Source of the DNA: Candidatus Gerdarchaeota archaeon
GTDB taxonomy: Archaea; Asgardarchaeota; Heimdallarchaeia; JABLTI01
Direction: 5' to 3'
Assembly: GCA_016840945.1 (NCBI GenBank)
Contig: JAEORJ010000304.1
Span: forward strand, 17,659 to 81,658
DNA: 64,000 nucleotides
Position numbers and translations under genes: made by a program. This document shows positions 23,900 to 32,678 of this stretch, piece after piece. Every line of letters starts with the position of its first letter. Within the stretch, counting starts at the first letter, position 1. The notes under the pieces were generated by a model. That model was not told where the DNA came from. It saw only the letters and a program-made list of their open reading frames with translations, and did not search any database.

Positions 23900-26800
23900 C
23901 TGGTTCACATTACAAGGTTAATTCTTGAAAACTTCAAGAGTTATGGAAGGCGTAAAATTACTCTTAATTTAACAATGGGATTAACCGTAATTAGTGGTCC
24001 AAATGGTTGTGGCAAATCTAACATTTCTGATGCTATTCAATTTGTAATTGGTCAATTAAGCTCAAAAACTATACGTAGCGAAAAACTTTCTGGAGTTATT
24101 TTTTCAGGTACAAAAGAGGGGCAAAAAACCGCTCCTTATGCTAAAGTAACTCTTGTATTAGATAATTCAGGTGAGCCAAAAGAAATCCCAATTGCTACTG
24201 ATGAAGTTCATATTAGCAGAAAGGTCTACATAGATGGAAGAAGTGAATATTTGTTAAATGGTTCACGAATAACTAGAAACGAAATAATTGACACACTATC
24301 TATTTGTGGAATTTCTATTGATGGATATAATGTTATAAGACAAGGTGAAATAGCCAATTTCTCAAATATGTCACCATTACAAATTCGAGGATTATTTGAA
24401 GAAATTGCTGGAATAGCAGCTTATGATGAAAAGAAAGAAAAAGCTCAAAAGAACCTCGAAGATGCTAAAAGTAAACTACGTGTTGCAACTGTTCGTTTTG
24501 AGGATTCATCTAGAAATCTAGAGCGTCTTAGAAAGGAAAAAGAGGATGCTTTACGATATCAAGAGTTAACTGTGCGCATCAAAAATACTGAGGCTAAACT
24601 TATTCATGCCAGAATGAGACAGCTAAAAGATCACATTGTAGAAATTAATGAAAAAGTAACTGCTCTTAAACAAGAACAAATAAAATCAAAAGATTTGATT
24701 GAACAGATGAGCACTGGCATTAAATCTTATGATGATTTAATACAACAAGCTAAAGCCAAAGTAAAAGATGCTACCACTCAAACAATAAACACTCTTAGCG
24801 CTGAAATCGAAAAGTTAACAATTACTCTTTCTGAAGAATCATCGAAAAAGAATATTATTCAAAGAGAACTTGAAAATCTTGATACTAGAAAAACTGAATT
24901 AGAAGATGAAATTAATACTCTTTTTGAAGAAAACGCTGAGCTAGAAGAATTCACTGCAAATACAGCAGAAAAAATTGATGGTGCAGATGTCACTCTGAAG
25001 AAAATTCAAGATGAATTGGATATAAAGCGAAGATTACTTGATAATGCGAAATCAAATGAAGTGATGGATCAATTAGAAGAAATTCGCATGAACAATACTG
25101 AGATGAATGCTCGAAAAGCTGAATGTGAATCACAATTAGCGATTTATAATAATAACATAAATATTAACAATTCAAAAATTGATGACCTAGAAAAAAGAGT
25201 TGTGGAAGTAGCTGGCATATTAGCAACCTTTCTTAGTCGTAAAGCAAAATACATTGAAGAGATTGCTAAATACGATGATTTATCTCGAGAATTAAAAGTT
25301 AAAGTCGAAGAATTACGAGAAGAACTCGAGACTGTAGAACATGAATTAGATGAGAATGAACAACTTCTAAGAGACACTGCTATAAACATTAAAAGAATTC
25401 AAACCGAAATTGAAACTACAAAGAAAATTATGGAAGAAGTAAGCAGTCGTGATAAAGGTATAGGATTAGTTTTAACAGCTCGTGATGAAGGAAAAATTAA
25501 GGGCATTTATGGTACAATAGGTGAACTTTGTAAAACTCATCCTGAATATTCCGTTGCATTAAGTGTTACTGCTGGAAGCCGTACAGATTATATTGTTGTA
25601 GAAGACGACGAAGTTGCTTCAAAATGCGTTCTAATGGTCAAGCAGCAAAAAGCTGGGCGAATAAATATTTTACCCCTTAACAAAATTAGGCCAATGGTAA
25701 TTAATCCTGAAATTAAAGATAAAGGAATTATAGGTAGAGCTATTGATCTAGTGGAATATGATCAGAAATTCCAAAAAGCTATAGAGTTTGTTTTTGGCCA
25801 AACATTAATAGTTAAAAATCTAGATGCAGCACGACGAATAGGTTTTACCTATCGAGCAGTCACACTTGATGGTGATGTTGTCAATCCATCTGGTCTTATG
25901 ACAGGTGGGTTCTATAAAGACAAAGAAAAAGCACGGATTTCTTTAATTGTTGAAGAGGAAGAGCAATTACCAAAGATACAAGAGGAGTATGAAAGATTAC
26001 AAGAGGAACGAAAGCGGTTAATTGAATATCGTTCTGAAATTGATAATGAACTAAACAAAGAAATTGTACCGCAATTAAATGAAGTTATTAGAAATCAAGA
26101 TTTAAGAAAGCGTGATATTAATAGTATTGATGAAGAGATAGAAATACGTAGCTCAGAGAATCTTAAAATCCAGAAGGAATTGGAAGAACTAACCAAAACA
26201 CATGAAAATATTGAAGTTAAAATTGAAGAGTTAATTACTGCAAGAAATAACATTAGCAGAACACTTGAAACTCTAAAGGAAAATGAGATTAAACTAAAAC
26301 AAGAGCTCGATAAAAGTGGCGTCCAGGATATAATTGAAGTTATAAAATCAAAAGAAGATGAGCAACGGGAAATAGATACTATTATTAATACACTCAAAAT
26401 GGAGCATTTCAAATACACTGATAATTTAGAGAAAAATCTAAAAGTAGCTAAGAACCTTAAAGAACAAATCACACGATTAGAGGAAAAGAAACCAGAGAAA
26501 CAACAGGAAATAACCAATATTCAAACTGAAATTAACAACTTACAAAAGGAATTAACAGAGAAGAAGAGTAAAAGGGACGAATTATTCTCACTTATTGAAC
26601 AAAGTCAAAATGAACAGGAAAAACTTGAAAGTGAACAAAGGGCCTTGAGAGTAAGAATGGAAGAAGAAAAAGAGAGGCAAAATCGCGATTTATTATCACT
26701 TGATCGATTAGTGAATGAAAAAAGTAATACAGAACGCCAAATAACCGAGCTTGAGGAAGTGGCTTCTGAAAGAGATCTTCCTTATATTTTTGCTGAAGAT

Positions 26801-27517
26801 GAAGAATTTGATGTAGATGTTTTACGTGAAGTTATGGATGGCTTAAAAGCTGAACTTGATAACATGCCAGAAATAAATATGAAAGCGGTCTCACAATATG
26901 AAGAAGAATTAGAATTAAATAAAGAACTTTTTGAGAAGCAAAAATTAGTAGAAAAAGATTATGAAGCAATTAATCAAGCAATTAAAGATATCGAAAGTGA
27001 GAAATTAGAAAAATTCATGGAAGTTTTTAACAGCATTTCAAAAGATTTCAATAGAATCTTTGGTATTCTGTCACCAGATGGTAGAGCTAGACTAGAACTT
27101 GAAGAACCTGATGATCCCTTTGCTGCTGGAATTCACATTATGGCAAATCCAGGTGGAAAGAAAATAATTAGCATGCTTTCATTATCGGGTGGAGAGAAAT
27201 CACTAACAGCATTAGCCATGATATTTGCAATACAAAGATACAAACCTGCACCATTTTATGTGTTTGATGAAATTGATGCTTTTCTTGATATTAATAACGT
27301 TAATAAAGTAGCAACATTAGTTCGTGAAATGAGTAGACAGACACAAATAGTAATTATTAGTTTAAGGGCACCAATGATAGCTGCTGCAGAGAAGATCTTT
27401 GGAGTAACAGCTGGTGAAGATAGAATCTCACAAATTGTCTCAGTATCGTTAGATGAAATAATGAAAATTGTTGAGAAGACTGATTTACCATCAGAAGCAG
27501 AAGTTTATGATTATTAA
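23900..27517 (+). CDS. smc: Chromosome segregation ATPase SMC (probable CTG start)
   Basis: The protein has about 1205 residues. Walker A GPNGCGKSN is near residue 35, followed by a coiled coil, a hinge around 530-680, a second coiled coil, then the signature LSLSGGEKS and Walker B FYVFDEIDAF near the C-terminus. With ScpA it forms the condensin-like complex that organises chromosomes. The first ATG (23975) would cut off ILENFKSYGRRKITLNLT, conserved in SMC. The frame is open back to a TAG at 23894 with no ATG, GTG or TTG. CTG at 23900 follows AGGTGA (23888-23893) with 6-nt spacing, so I take CTG as the start. Confidence 0.93.
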   Translation: MVHITRLILENFKSYGRRKITLNLTMGLTVISGPNGCGKSNISDAIQFVIGQLSSKTIRSEKLSGVIFSGTKEGQKTAPYAKVTLVLDNSGEPKEIPIATDEVHISRKVYIDGRSEYLLNGSRITRNEIIDTLSICGISIDGYNVIRQGEIANFSNMSPLQIRGLFEEIAGIAAYDEKKEKAQKNLEDAKSKLRVATVRFEDSSRNLERLRKEKEDALRYQELTVRIKNTEAKLIHARMRQLKDHIVEINEKVTALKQEQIKSKDLIEQMSTGIKSYDDLIQQAKAKVKDATTQTINTLSAEIEKLTITLSEESSKKNIIQRELENLDTRKTELEDEINTLFEENAELEEFTANTAEKIDGADVTLKKIQDELDIKRRLLDNAKSNEVMDQLEEIRMNNTEMNARKAECESQLAIYNNNININNSKIDDLEKRVVEVAGILATFLSRKAKYIEEIAKYDDLSRELKVKVEELREELETVEHELDENEQLLRDTAINIKRIQTEIETTKKIMEEVSSRDKGIGLVLTARDEGKIKGIYGTIGELCKTHPEYSVALSVTAGSRTDYIVVEDDEVASKCVLMVKQQKAGRINILPLNKIRPMVINPEIKDKGIIGRAIDLVEYDQKFQKAIEFVFGQTLIVKNLDAARRIGFTYRAVTLDGDVVNPSGLMTGGFYKDKEKARISLIVEEEEQLPKIQEEYERLQEERKRLIEYRSEIDNELNKEIVPQLNEVIRNQDLRKRDINSIDEEIEIRSSENLKIQKELEELTKTHENIEVKIEELITARNNISRTLETLKENEIKLKQELDKSGVQDIIEVIKSKEDEQREIDTIINTLKMEHFKYTDNLEKNLKVAKNLKEQITRLEEKKPEKQQEITNIQTEINNLQKELTEKKSKRDELFSLIEQSQNEQEKLESEQRALRVRMEEEKERQNRDLLSLDRLVNEKSNTERQITELEEVASERDLPYIFAEDEEFDVDVLREVMDGLKAELDNMPEINMKAVSQYEEELELNKELFEKQKLVEKDYEAINQAIKDIESEKLEKFMEVFNSISKDFNRIFGILSPDGRARLELEEPDDPFAAGIHIMANPGGKKIISMLSLSGGEKSLTALAMIFAIQRYKPAPFYVFDEIDAFLDINNVNKVATLVREMSRQTQIVIISLRAPMIAAAEKIFGVTAGEDRISQIVSVSLDEIMKIVEKTDLPSEAEVYDY

Positions 27518-27573
27518 ATTATAAATGAGAAAGTAAAAAAAATTATTGAATAAATCTAAAGGAGAAACAGTAA

Positions 27574-28527
27574 ATGACTGAAAAGAAACCAATAATTGAT
27601 ATCCCCCTCAATCCTTCTACAGAAGCTGAGGAATATCCATTCTGGTTACGTGCTCCATTTAGATTACTCACAGATGTCACTCAATTCAGAAAAGTTGACC
27701 CTTGGGATTTGGAAATAGCTGATTTAATAACCCGTTTTGTAGAACAAATGATGAAAGGTTCAGATGTTAATTTTCCCGTATTAGGAAGAGCTATACTATC
27801 AGCTGCTATTCTTTATCGATCTAAAGTAAATGATTTAATCAAAATAATTGAGGAAACTGATGAGAAAAATGATGACTTAGATGTTTTAGGATTCGATATA
27901 CCAGAAATAAGCCCTTCCTATCATCTTTCACAAAGACCGGTTACTTTTAACGAATTAGTTTTTGCATTCCAAGGATTATTACAACAAGAACGACGCTATA
28001 AACATCGAATGGCGATAAACAAAAGAAAAGCTTTAATCCAACCACTTCAACTCCCACCAACACCAATAAAAGTAATTGATGAGGAATCAACTAAAATTGC
28101 TATATTGAAAAAAGAGATCTATGAGAAATTAGTAAAATTACATTCAAAATATAATAGACCTATTGCTTTTGAAGAATTGATTCTCCCAAATACAACCAGA
28201 TTAAATATTGTGCGTATTTTCTTATGTGTATTATTTTTAGGGTTCGAATTAAAAGCAAAAATCTTTCAAGATGTAGATTTAGGTAGATTAACGCTAATCC
28301 CATTACGAGATAATGAGGAAGAATTTCTAGGGGGATTAGAAAAGGTTATCGAAAAGAAATTGAGAGATGGAGCTCCTACTGAAGAAAGCGTAACTGTAAC
28401 TGATATAGAAGAAGATGAAGAAGAAATATTTCTTGATGAAGACGAATTCTTTGATGAAGAAGATGGATATGATTTTGAATCTGAGAAAGAACTGTTCCAC
28501 CCTGATGAAGAATTTGATGAAGATTAA
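27574..28527 (+). CDS. scpA: ScpA kleisin
   Basis: The protein has 317 residues. The kleisin N-terminal motif is present (RKVDPWDLEIADLITRFVE, the DPWDL block diagnostic for ScpA), followed by a FPVLGRAILSAAILYRSKV helix. The C-terminal winged helix (PIAFEELILPNTTRLNIVRI) binds the SMC head. The linker and the very acidic 70-residue tail (EDEEEIFLDEDEFFDEED) are longer than in many archaea. GGAG lies upstream of the ATG, and the gene follows smc by 56 nt. No ScpB gene is adjacent. Confidence 0.93.
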   Translation: MTEKKPIIDIPLNPSTEAEEYPFWLRAPFRLLTDVTQFRKVDPWDLEIADLITRFVEQMMKGSDVNFPVLGRAILSAAILYRSKVNDLIKIIEETDEKNDDLDVLGFDIPEISPSYHLSQRPVTFNELVFAFQGLLQQERRYKHRMAINKRKALIQPLQLPPTPIKVIDEESTKIAILKKEIYEKLVKLHSKYNRPIAFEELILPNTTRLNIVRIFLCVLFLGFELKAKIFQDVDLGRLTLIPLRDNEEEFLGGLEKVIEKKLRDGAPTEESVTVTDIEEDEEEIFLDEDEFFDEEDGYDFESEKELFHPDEEFDED

Positions 28528-28591
28528 AATTAAATCTAATATCAAATAATATGAAGAAAATAAAGGGAAAAAAGGGAGTAATTGATTTTTT

Positions 28592-28780
28592 TTATGTGGT
28601 AAATAGTCTAATCAAAGGTGGTCCAGCTAATACTAGAATTATTAGTGCAGCTGCAAAAATCATTACTGCATATGGGCCTACTTTAATGCCAGGAGTGTCT
28701 TCTTCAAAGAATCTGATTAAACCTGCACCTGTTGCAGGCATTGCTCCAGCTGAATCTTTAGATCTTCTCATTCGGCTCAT
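28592..28780 (-). CDS. secG: Preprotein translocase subunit Sec61-beta (SecG)
   Basis: The 62-residue protein has the archaeal Sec61-beta layout: a basic N-terminus (MSRMRRSKDSAGAMPATGAG), an amphipathic LIRFFEEDTPGIKVGP stretch, then one C-terminal membrane helix (YAVMIFAAALIILVLAG). The PATGAGLIRFFEED and GIKVGP motifs are diagnostic. It is the small tail-anchored subunit of the Sec channel. An overlapping plus-strand frame is a shadow. Its 3' end faces ScpA across 65 nt. Confidence 0.96.
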   Translation of the reverse strand: MSRMRRSKDSAGAMPATGAGLIRFFEEDTPGIKVGPYAVMIFAAALIILVLAGPPLIRLFTT

Positions 28781-28914
28781 TGTTCTAAACTCTGTAAATT
28801 TTGTATGGTATCCTTTTCTTCTTCCTCTTTAAAACTTTGTGTATTTAATGAAATAAATTGATAAAAAGGCTAGTTTTAATTTATTACAAACGGAAAAACA
28901 CCCTTAAAAGTACA

Positions 28915-29035
28915 TAATATATTATATTTGTGAATAAAGTAACCTTGGTTCAAACGAAATTAATTTGTTTGTTGACAAATCATTAATTGTATTTGTAAAC
29001 AAGGAATAATTCAACAAATTGGGGTAGTTAAAATC
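28915..29035 (+). promoter_or_regulatory. Promoter region of the MoxR operon with inverted repeats
   Basis: A TATA-like tract (ataatatattatattt) begins about 28915. Downstream are ATTTGT-N6-ACAAAT (28963-28980) and TTGT-AA-ACAA (28993-29002), which share TTTGT/ACAAA half sites and could bind a regulator. Confidence 0.4.
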
Positions 29036-29986
29036 ATGAAACTTGAAAAAGCATCTTCTATAACAAAATCTATTCTAAAAGAAGTTGGAAAAATAATTGT
29101 TGGAAAAGAAGAGGTATTAGAAAGAGTTCTAATAGGCATCCTAGCTAAAGGAAATCTCTTACTGGAAGATGTTCCTGGATTAGCAAAAACTATGATGATA
29201 AGAGCTTTTGGACAAGTTATGAATTGTGAATTTACAAGAATTCAATGTACTCCTGATTTATTACCAGCTGATATCACTGGTTCAACCGTGTATAATCAAA
29301 AAGAACAGGAGTTTTCTTTTAGAAAAGGTCCAGTATTCACTAATTTATTACTTGTTGATGAAATTAACAGAGCTTCGCCAAAAACACAATCAGCTCTTCT
29401 TGAAGCCATGCAAGAACGGCATGTTACGGTTGATGGTGTTACTTATGTTTTACCGAAACCATTTCATGTATTAGCTACACAAAACCCAATTGAATTTGAA
29501 GGAACCTTCCCATTACCAGAAGCACAACTTGATAGATTCATTATGAAAATGTCTGTAGGATATCCAGATGAAAAGGATGAAATTGAAATACTTAATAGGA
29601 GAATAAAACGAAAACAAGAGGAATTTAGTTTAGAAGCTATAACTAAGACTGACGAGATTTTACAAATTCAAGAAGTTGTGGAAAGCATTCATGTTGATGA
29701 TAGGATTAAAGAGTACATTGTAGAAATCGTACGAAAAACTCGAGATAACGATCGCATTGATGTAGGTTCAAGCCCTAGAGGTAGTTTAGCTTTATTACAT
29801 TTATCGCGAGCGAGTGCGGTAATAAATGGGCGTGACTTCGTTAATCCTGATGATGTAAAGAAAATTGTTCTCCCAGCATTAAATCATAGAATTATTCTAA
29901 GCACTGGTAGCTGGTTAACAGGTATTAAACCTGATGAAGTGATTGCTAGAGATTTAGCCAAAATTAAAGCTCCAAGGCTTGATTAA
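29036..29986 (+). CDS. MoxR-family AAA+ ATPase
   Basis: The protein has 316 residues. Walker A is EDVPGLAKTM, Walker B LLVDEINRASPKTQSALLEAM, and the sensor region LATQNPIEFEGTFPLPEAQLDRF is diagnostic for MoxR. It is a chaperone-like ATPase that usually works with the DUF58 protein encoded next. MoxR-DUF58 pairs help mature or assemble membrane or secreted complexes. The next gene begins 52 nt downstream on the same strand. All nucleotide-binding residues look intact. Confidence 0.92.
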   Translation: MKLEKASSITKSILKEVGKIIVGKEEVLERVLIGILAKGNLLLEDVPGLAKTMMIRAFGQVMNCEFTRIQCTPDLLPADITGSTVYNQKEQEFSFRKGPVFTNLLLVDEINRASPKTQSALLEAMQERHVTVDGVTYVLPKPFHVLATQNPIEFEGTFPLPEAQLDRFIMKMSVGYPDEKDEIEILNRRIKRKQEEFSLEAITKTDEILQIQEVVESIHVDDRIKEYIVEIVRKTRDNDRIDVGSSPRGSLALLHLSRASAVINGRDFVNPDDVKKIVLPALNHRIILSTGSWLTGIKPDEVIARDLAKIKAPRLD

Positions 29987-30038
29987 CAGAATAAACTAAT
30001 TTCAAAATAGAAAAAGAGAATGAATTGAGGTAAAATCT

Positions 30039-31328
30039 ATGTATTCACCAAAAATAAGATGGACTATGACTATATTTTTCACAATTCTTATTTTGGGTAT
30101 TGGATTTAGCGATTGGATTGTACTTATATCATTAATTCCATTAAGCATCCTAATCATTAGTTTTTATTTAACAAAAACCCCTGAGGAACTTAATCTAGAG
30201 GTAAAACGGGAATTAGATTTAACAAGATACCAAGAAGGAGAGCATGTTGATATTATTTTATCTATCAAAAACAGAGGGAAAGATAATTTACAGATGCTTG
30301 AAATACTTGATATGCTACCAGCTCAAGTTAGTTTAAAAAATGGTACAAACCATTTAATTACATCCCTTAGTGCTGGAGAAGCTACAAAAGTTCGCTATAC
30401 TGTCAGTTGTGATTATCGAGGAAGATGGGAATTAGGCCCAACCCATGTCCGAGCTAGAAATTTCCTTGATTCGACATATACAGTTCAAACATTTGAAGAA
30501 ACAAAATCAGATTTCGTTATTATACCATTTTTCGAAACGATAAATGACATGCCTTTTAGAACAAAATATCCTAAAATTTCAGATGGACCATTTCATTCAA
30601 AATTAAAAGGTGAAGGATTAGATTTTTCAGGAGTGCGTGAATATATGTACTCAGATTCGCTTAGCAGAATAAATTGGCCTGCAACAGCGAAGTATGGGAA
30701 ATTTTTCACCAATGAATATGAATTATTTAGAACAGCTGATCTTCTATTGATTTTAGATGCAACGGATAAAACTGCTTCAATTCTTGAGGAAGAAATAAAA
30801 GCAGTATTATCGATTAGCGAACATTTTCTAAAATTCAAATGCCGTGTAGGTTTAATAATCGTCAGGGATTCAGTTGATAGATTTGACTTAAGTTCATCTA
30901 GAACTCAACTAGTAAAATTTACTGAGAAATTAATTGATGTACAAGCTACAAAAGTGGAAAGTTACAATATTTTAAGACAAAGAATAGACAACAATTTAGA
31001 TTATTATTTTCCAATGAATTGCCTAACGATTATTGTTTCACCACTGGTTCACCCTGTAATTAATAGAATATTAATTGATGTGGCAAAAAGAAGGAGAAAT
31101 AGCTTCTTTCTTACACCTTCTATTATCTCTTCAGAATGGCGTTTTATGAAAGACCAGGAAGATTCAGCCAACCTATTAATTCATCAGAACCTACTCTTAA
31201 AAAGGGATATGGAAATTACAAATGTGATTAATGAAGGTATAATCGTTTTCGAATGGGACCTTTCAGTGCCATTTAGTGTGTTTATGAATAAATTAAAACA
31301 AATAGCAATAAAAAGAGGGAGGGCTTAA
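30039..31328 (+). CDS. DUF58 protein, MoxR partner
   Basis: The protein has 429 residues. Two membrane helices lie at the N-terminus (about 8-45), then a beta-rich domain (RELDLTRYQEGEHVDIILSI) and the DUF58 signature FSGVREYMYSDSLSRINW, then a von Willebrand A-like fold (DLLLILDATDKTAS). DUF58 proteins dock on MoxR ATPases. The vWA MIDAS here reads D-A-T-D instead of the canonical DxSxS, common in this family. GAGG precedes the ATG. The next gene starts 2 nt after its stop. Confidence 0.88.
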   Translation: MYSPKIRWTMTIFFTILILGIGFSDWIVLISLIPLSILIISFYLTKTPEELNLEVKRELDLTRYQEGEHVDIILSIKNRGKDNLQMLEILDMLPAQVSLKNGTNHLITSLSAGEATKVRYTVSCDYRGRWELGPTHVRARNFLDSTYTVQTFEETKSDFVIIPFFETINDMPFRTKYPKISDGPFHSKLKGEGLDFSGVREYMYSDSLSRINWPATAKYGKFFTNEYELFRTADLLLILDATDKTASILEEEIKAVLSISEHFLKFKCRVGLIIVRDSVDRFDLSSSRTQLVKFTEKLIDVQATKVESYNILRQRIDNNLDYYFPMNCLTIIVSPLVHPVINRILIDVAKRRRNSFFLTPSIISSEWRFMKDQEDSANLLIHQNLLLKRDMEITNVINEGIIVFEWDLSVPFSVFMNKLKQIAIKRGRA

Positions 31329-31330
31329 CA

Positions 31331-32140
31331 TTGGCAAAGAAGGATAGAAAGAAGATTTCTAAGAGAAGTAAAAAAGAGATAGAAGAGGAAGAAGAATTAG
31401 ATGACATTACAACAGCAAATATTGGTGAAACAGAAATCATTCTCGAAGATAGCGCACAAAAAAAAGTTGCTTTAATTCGAACAAATTATAATGAAGCCTA
31501 TGATAAAAAACGTCGTAATTTGCAAATTATTGCATTAGCAATGGTTTTTATTATAACTGTGGTCTCACCTTTACGATTGCTAGATCAAATGTCTACCTTT
31601 AATTATACAGCAATTGGATTTGTTTCAGCAAGTTTAATTCCTGCTTTAATAGCTGTTTTTGGAGTCCTTAAAGGGCGTGCTTTTTGTCACTATTTATCCA
31701 CATTAATCTATGGGGTGTGGATTATCATGCAATCAGCTAGTCATTGGGAAATTAATCTAATGATTTCAATTCTGATAATTTATTTTGAAGTTGTTAGAAT
31801 GCTAATAATTTTTGACCCATTAATGAAAGATATAGAATCAATCTCGACAGGTGGCGCATATTATCATGCAAATGTTGTATTAGGAAGATATTTTAAATTC
31901 CTTTTGAAATTTGCAGGAGTATTGTTTGGAACATCTGTAAGTCTTGGCACAATTGCCTTCTATCTAATTGATTATCTACCAAGTGATATATTATTCTCTA
32001 TTTTTATGATGATTTGTTTAGCATTAGTTGTGATATTAAGCAGAAGGACTTTAACACCTGATATAAAAGAGATTATTCTAGAAAAGGAGAAAGAGAAGTT
32101 GCAAAGAAAATTACAGAGAGATCATTCAAGATATTCTTGA
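31331..32140 (+). CDS. Six-helix membrane protein of the MoxR-DUF58 operon
   Basis: The protein has 269 residues. A charged cytoplasmic N-terminus of about 65 residues is followed by roughly six membrane helices (for example LQIIALAMVFIITVVSPLRL, TAIGFVSASLIPALIAVFGV, ILFSIFMMICLALVVIL). It ends in a basic coiled tail (EKEKEKLQRKLQRDHSRYS). The TTG start at 31331 has GGGAGG 8 nt upstream and lies 2 nt after the DUF58 stop, so coupling is likely. I recognise no transporter motif. It is probably a membrane partner of the MoxR system. Confidence 0.65.
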   Translation: MAKKDRKKISKRSKKEIEEEEELDDITTANIGETEIILEDSAQKKVALIRTNYNEAYDKKRRNLQIIALAMVFIITVVSPLRLLDQMSTFNYTAIGFVSASLIPALIAVFGVLKGRAFCHYLSTLIYGVWIIMQSASHWEINLMISILIIYFEVVRMLIIFDPLMKDIESISTGGAYYHANVVLGRYFKFLLKFAGVLFGTSVSLGTIAFYLIDYLPSDILFSIFMMICLALVVILSRRTLTPDIKEIILEKEKEKLQRKLQRDHSRYS

Positions 32141-32147
32141 ATTTATC

Positions 32148-32678
32148 TTATCCAGCTTCAATTGTTTTTCTAAAATCTTTAATTACAATCGCTAGTTCTA
32201 TGTAGAATTTATCCTCGCTTGGAGTCTTTTCTTTGAAAATTAATTTGAAAACACTTAATATTTTGTCAACAAAAGTGTCTTTAGGCTTAAAAAATTCTAA
32301 CCAATTTGCAGGATCATATAGGAATTCTACCACATGGTCATCATGAAAAATATTTCGGAGAGTATCTTTGCTTTTTATCAAATCCTCAATTTCGGCGTCA
32401 CTCATCCCTCGTTTTAATTTAAGATAAGCTAACATATCACCTTGAATTGACTTACAAATTACATAACTTGTATTTGTGAGTAATTCACCTCTACGAGTGA
32501 AATGTTGAAAAGTCATGCTGACTCTTGGTAACATCTTATAATAGGATATTCTATGCCAATTCTTTAATCTTCGAGTTTGGTTACCCAATTCTATAAATAC
32601 TATAACAAAGACAAAAATAACGCTAATAAAGAAAACAATAATCCAGCTTGCTTCTAAGAATTGAGTAAACTCACTCAT
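32148..32678 (-). CDS. Single-pass membrane protein next to DUF4129-like gene
   Basis: The protein has 176 residues. One membrane helix lies at about 8-32 (SWIIVFFISVIFVFVIVFIE), followed by a helical cytoplasmic domain of unknown type with several Trp/Phe residues (DPANWLEFFKPKD). The start at 32678 is preferred to 32702 because AGGTGA sits 8 nt upstream, and this makes an 8-nt overlap (ATGAGTGA) with the preceding gene, so translation is probably coupled. It is convergent with the MoxR operon, 7 nt away. Confidence 0.6.
   Translation of the reverse strand: MSEFTQFLEASWIIVFFISVIFVFVIVFIELGNQTRRLKNWHRISYYKMLPRVSMTFQHFTRRGELLTNTSYVICKSIQGDMLAYLKLKRGMSDAEIEDLIKSKDTLRNIFHDDHVVEFLYDPANWLEFFKPKDTFVDKILSVFKLIFKEKTPSEDKFYIELAIVIKDFRKTIEAG

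Noticed and set aside
23853..23921. A 22-codon reading frame starting ATG that overlaps the proposed CTG start of smc
   Set aside because: It has no clear Shine-Dalgarno motif and no recognisable product. It may be a leader frame, but nothing supports it beyond being open.
28551..28832. Plus-strand frame of 93 codons
   Set aside because: It is the shadow of Sec61-beta on the other strand, whose sequence is diagnostic.
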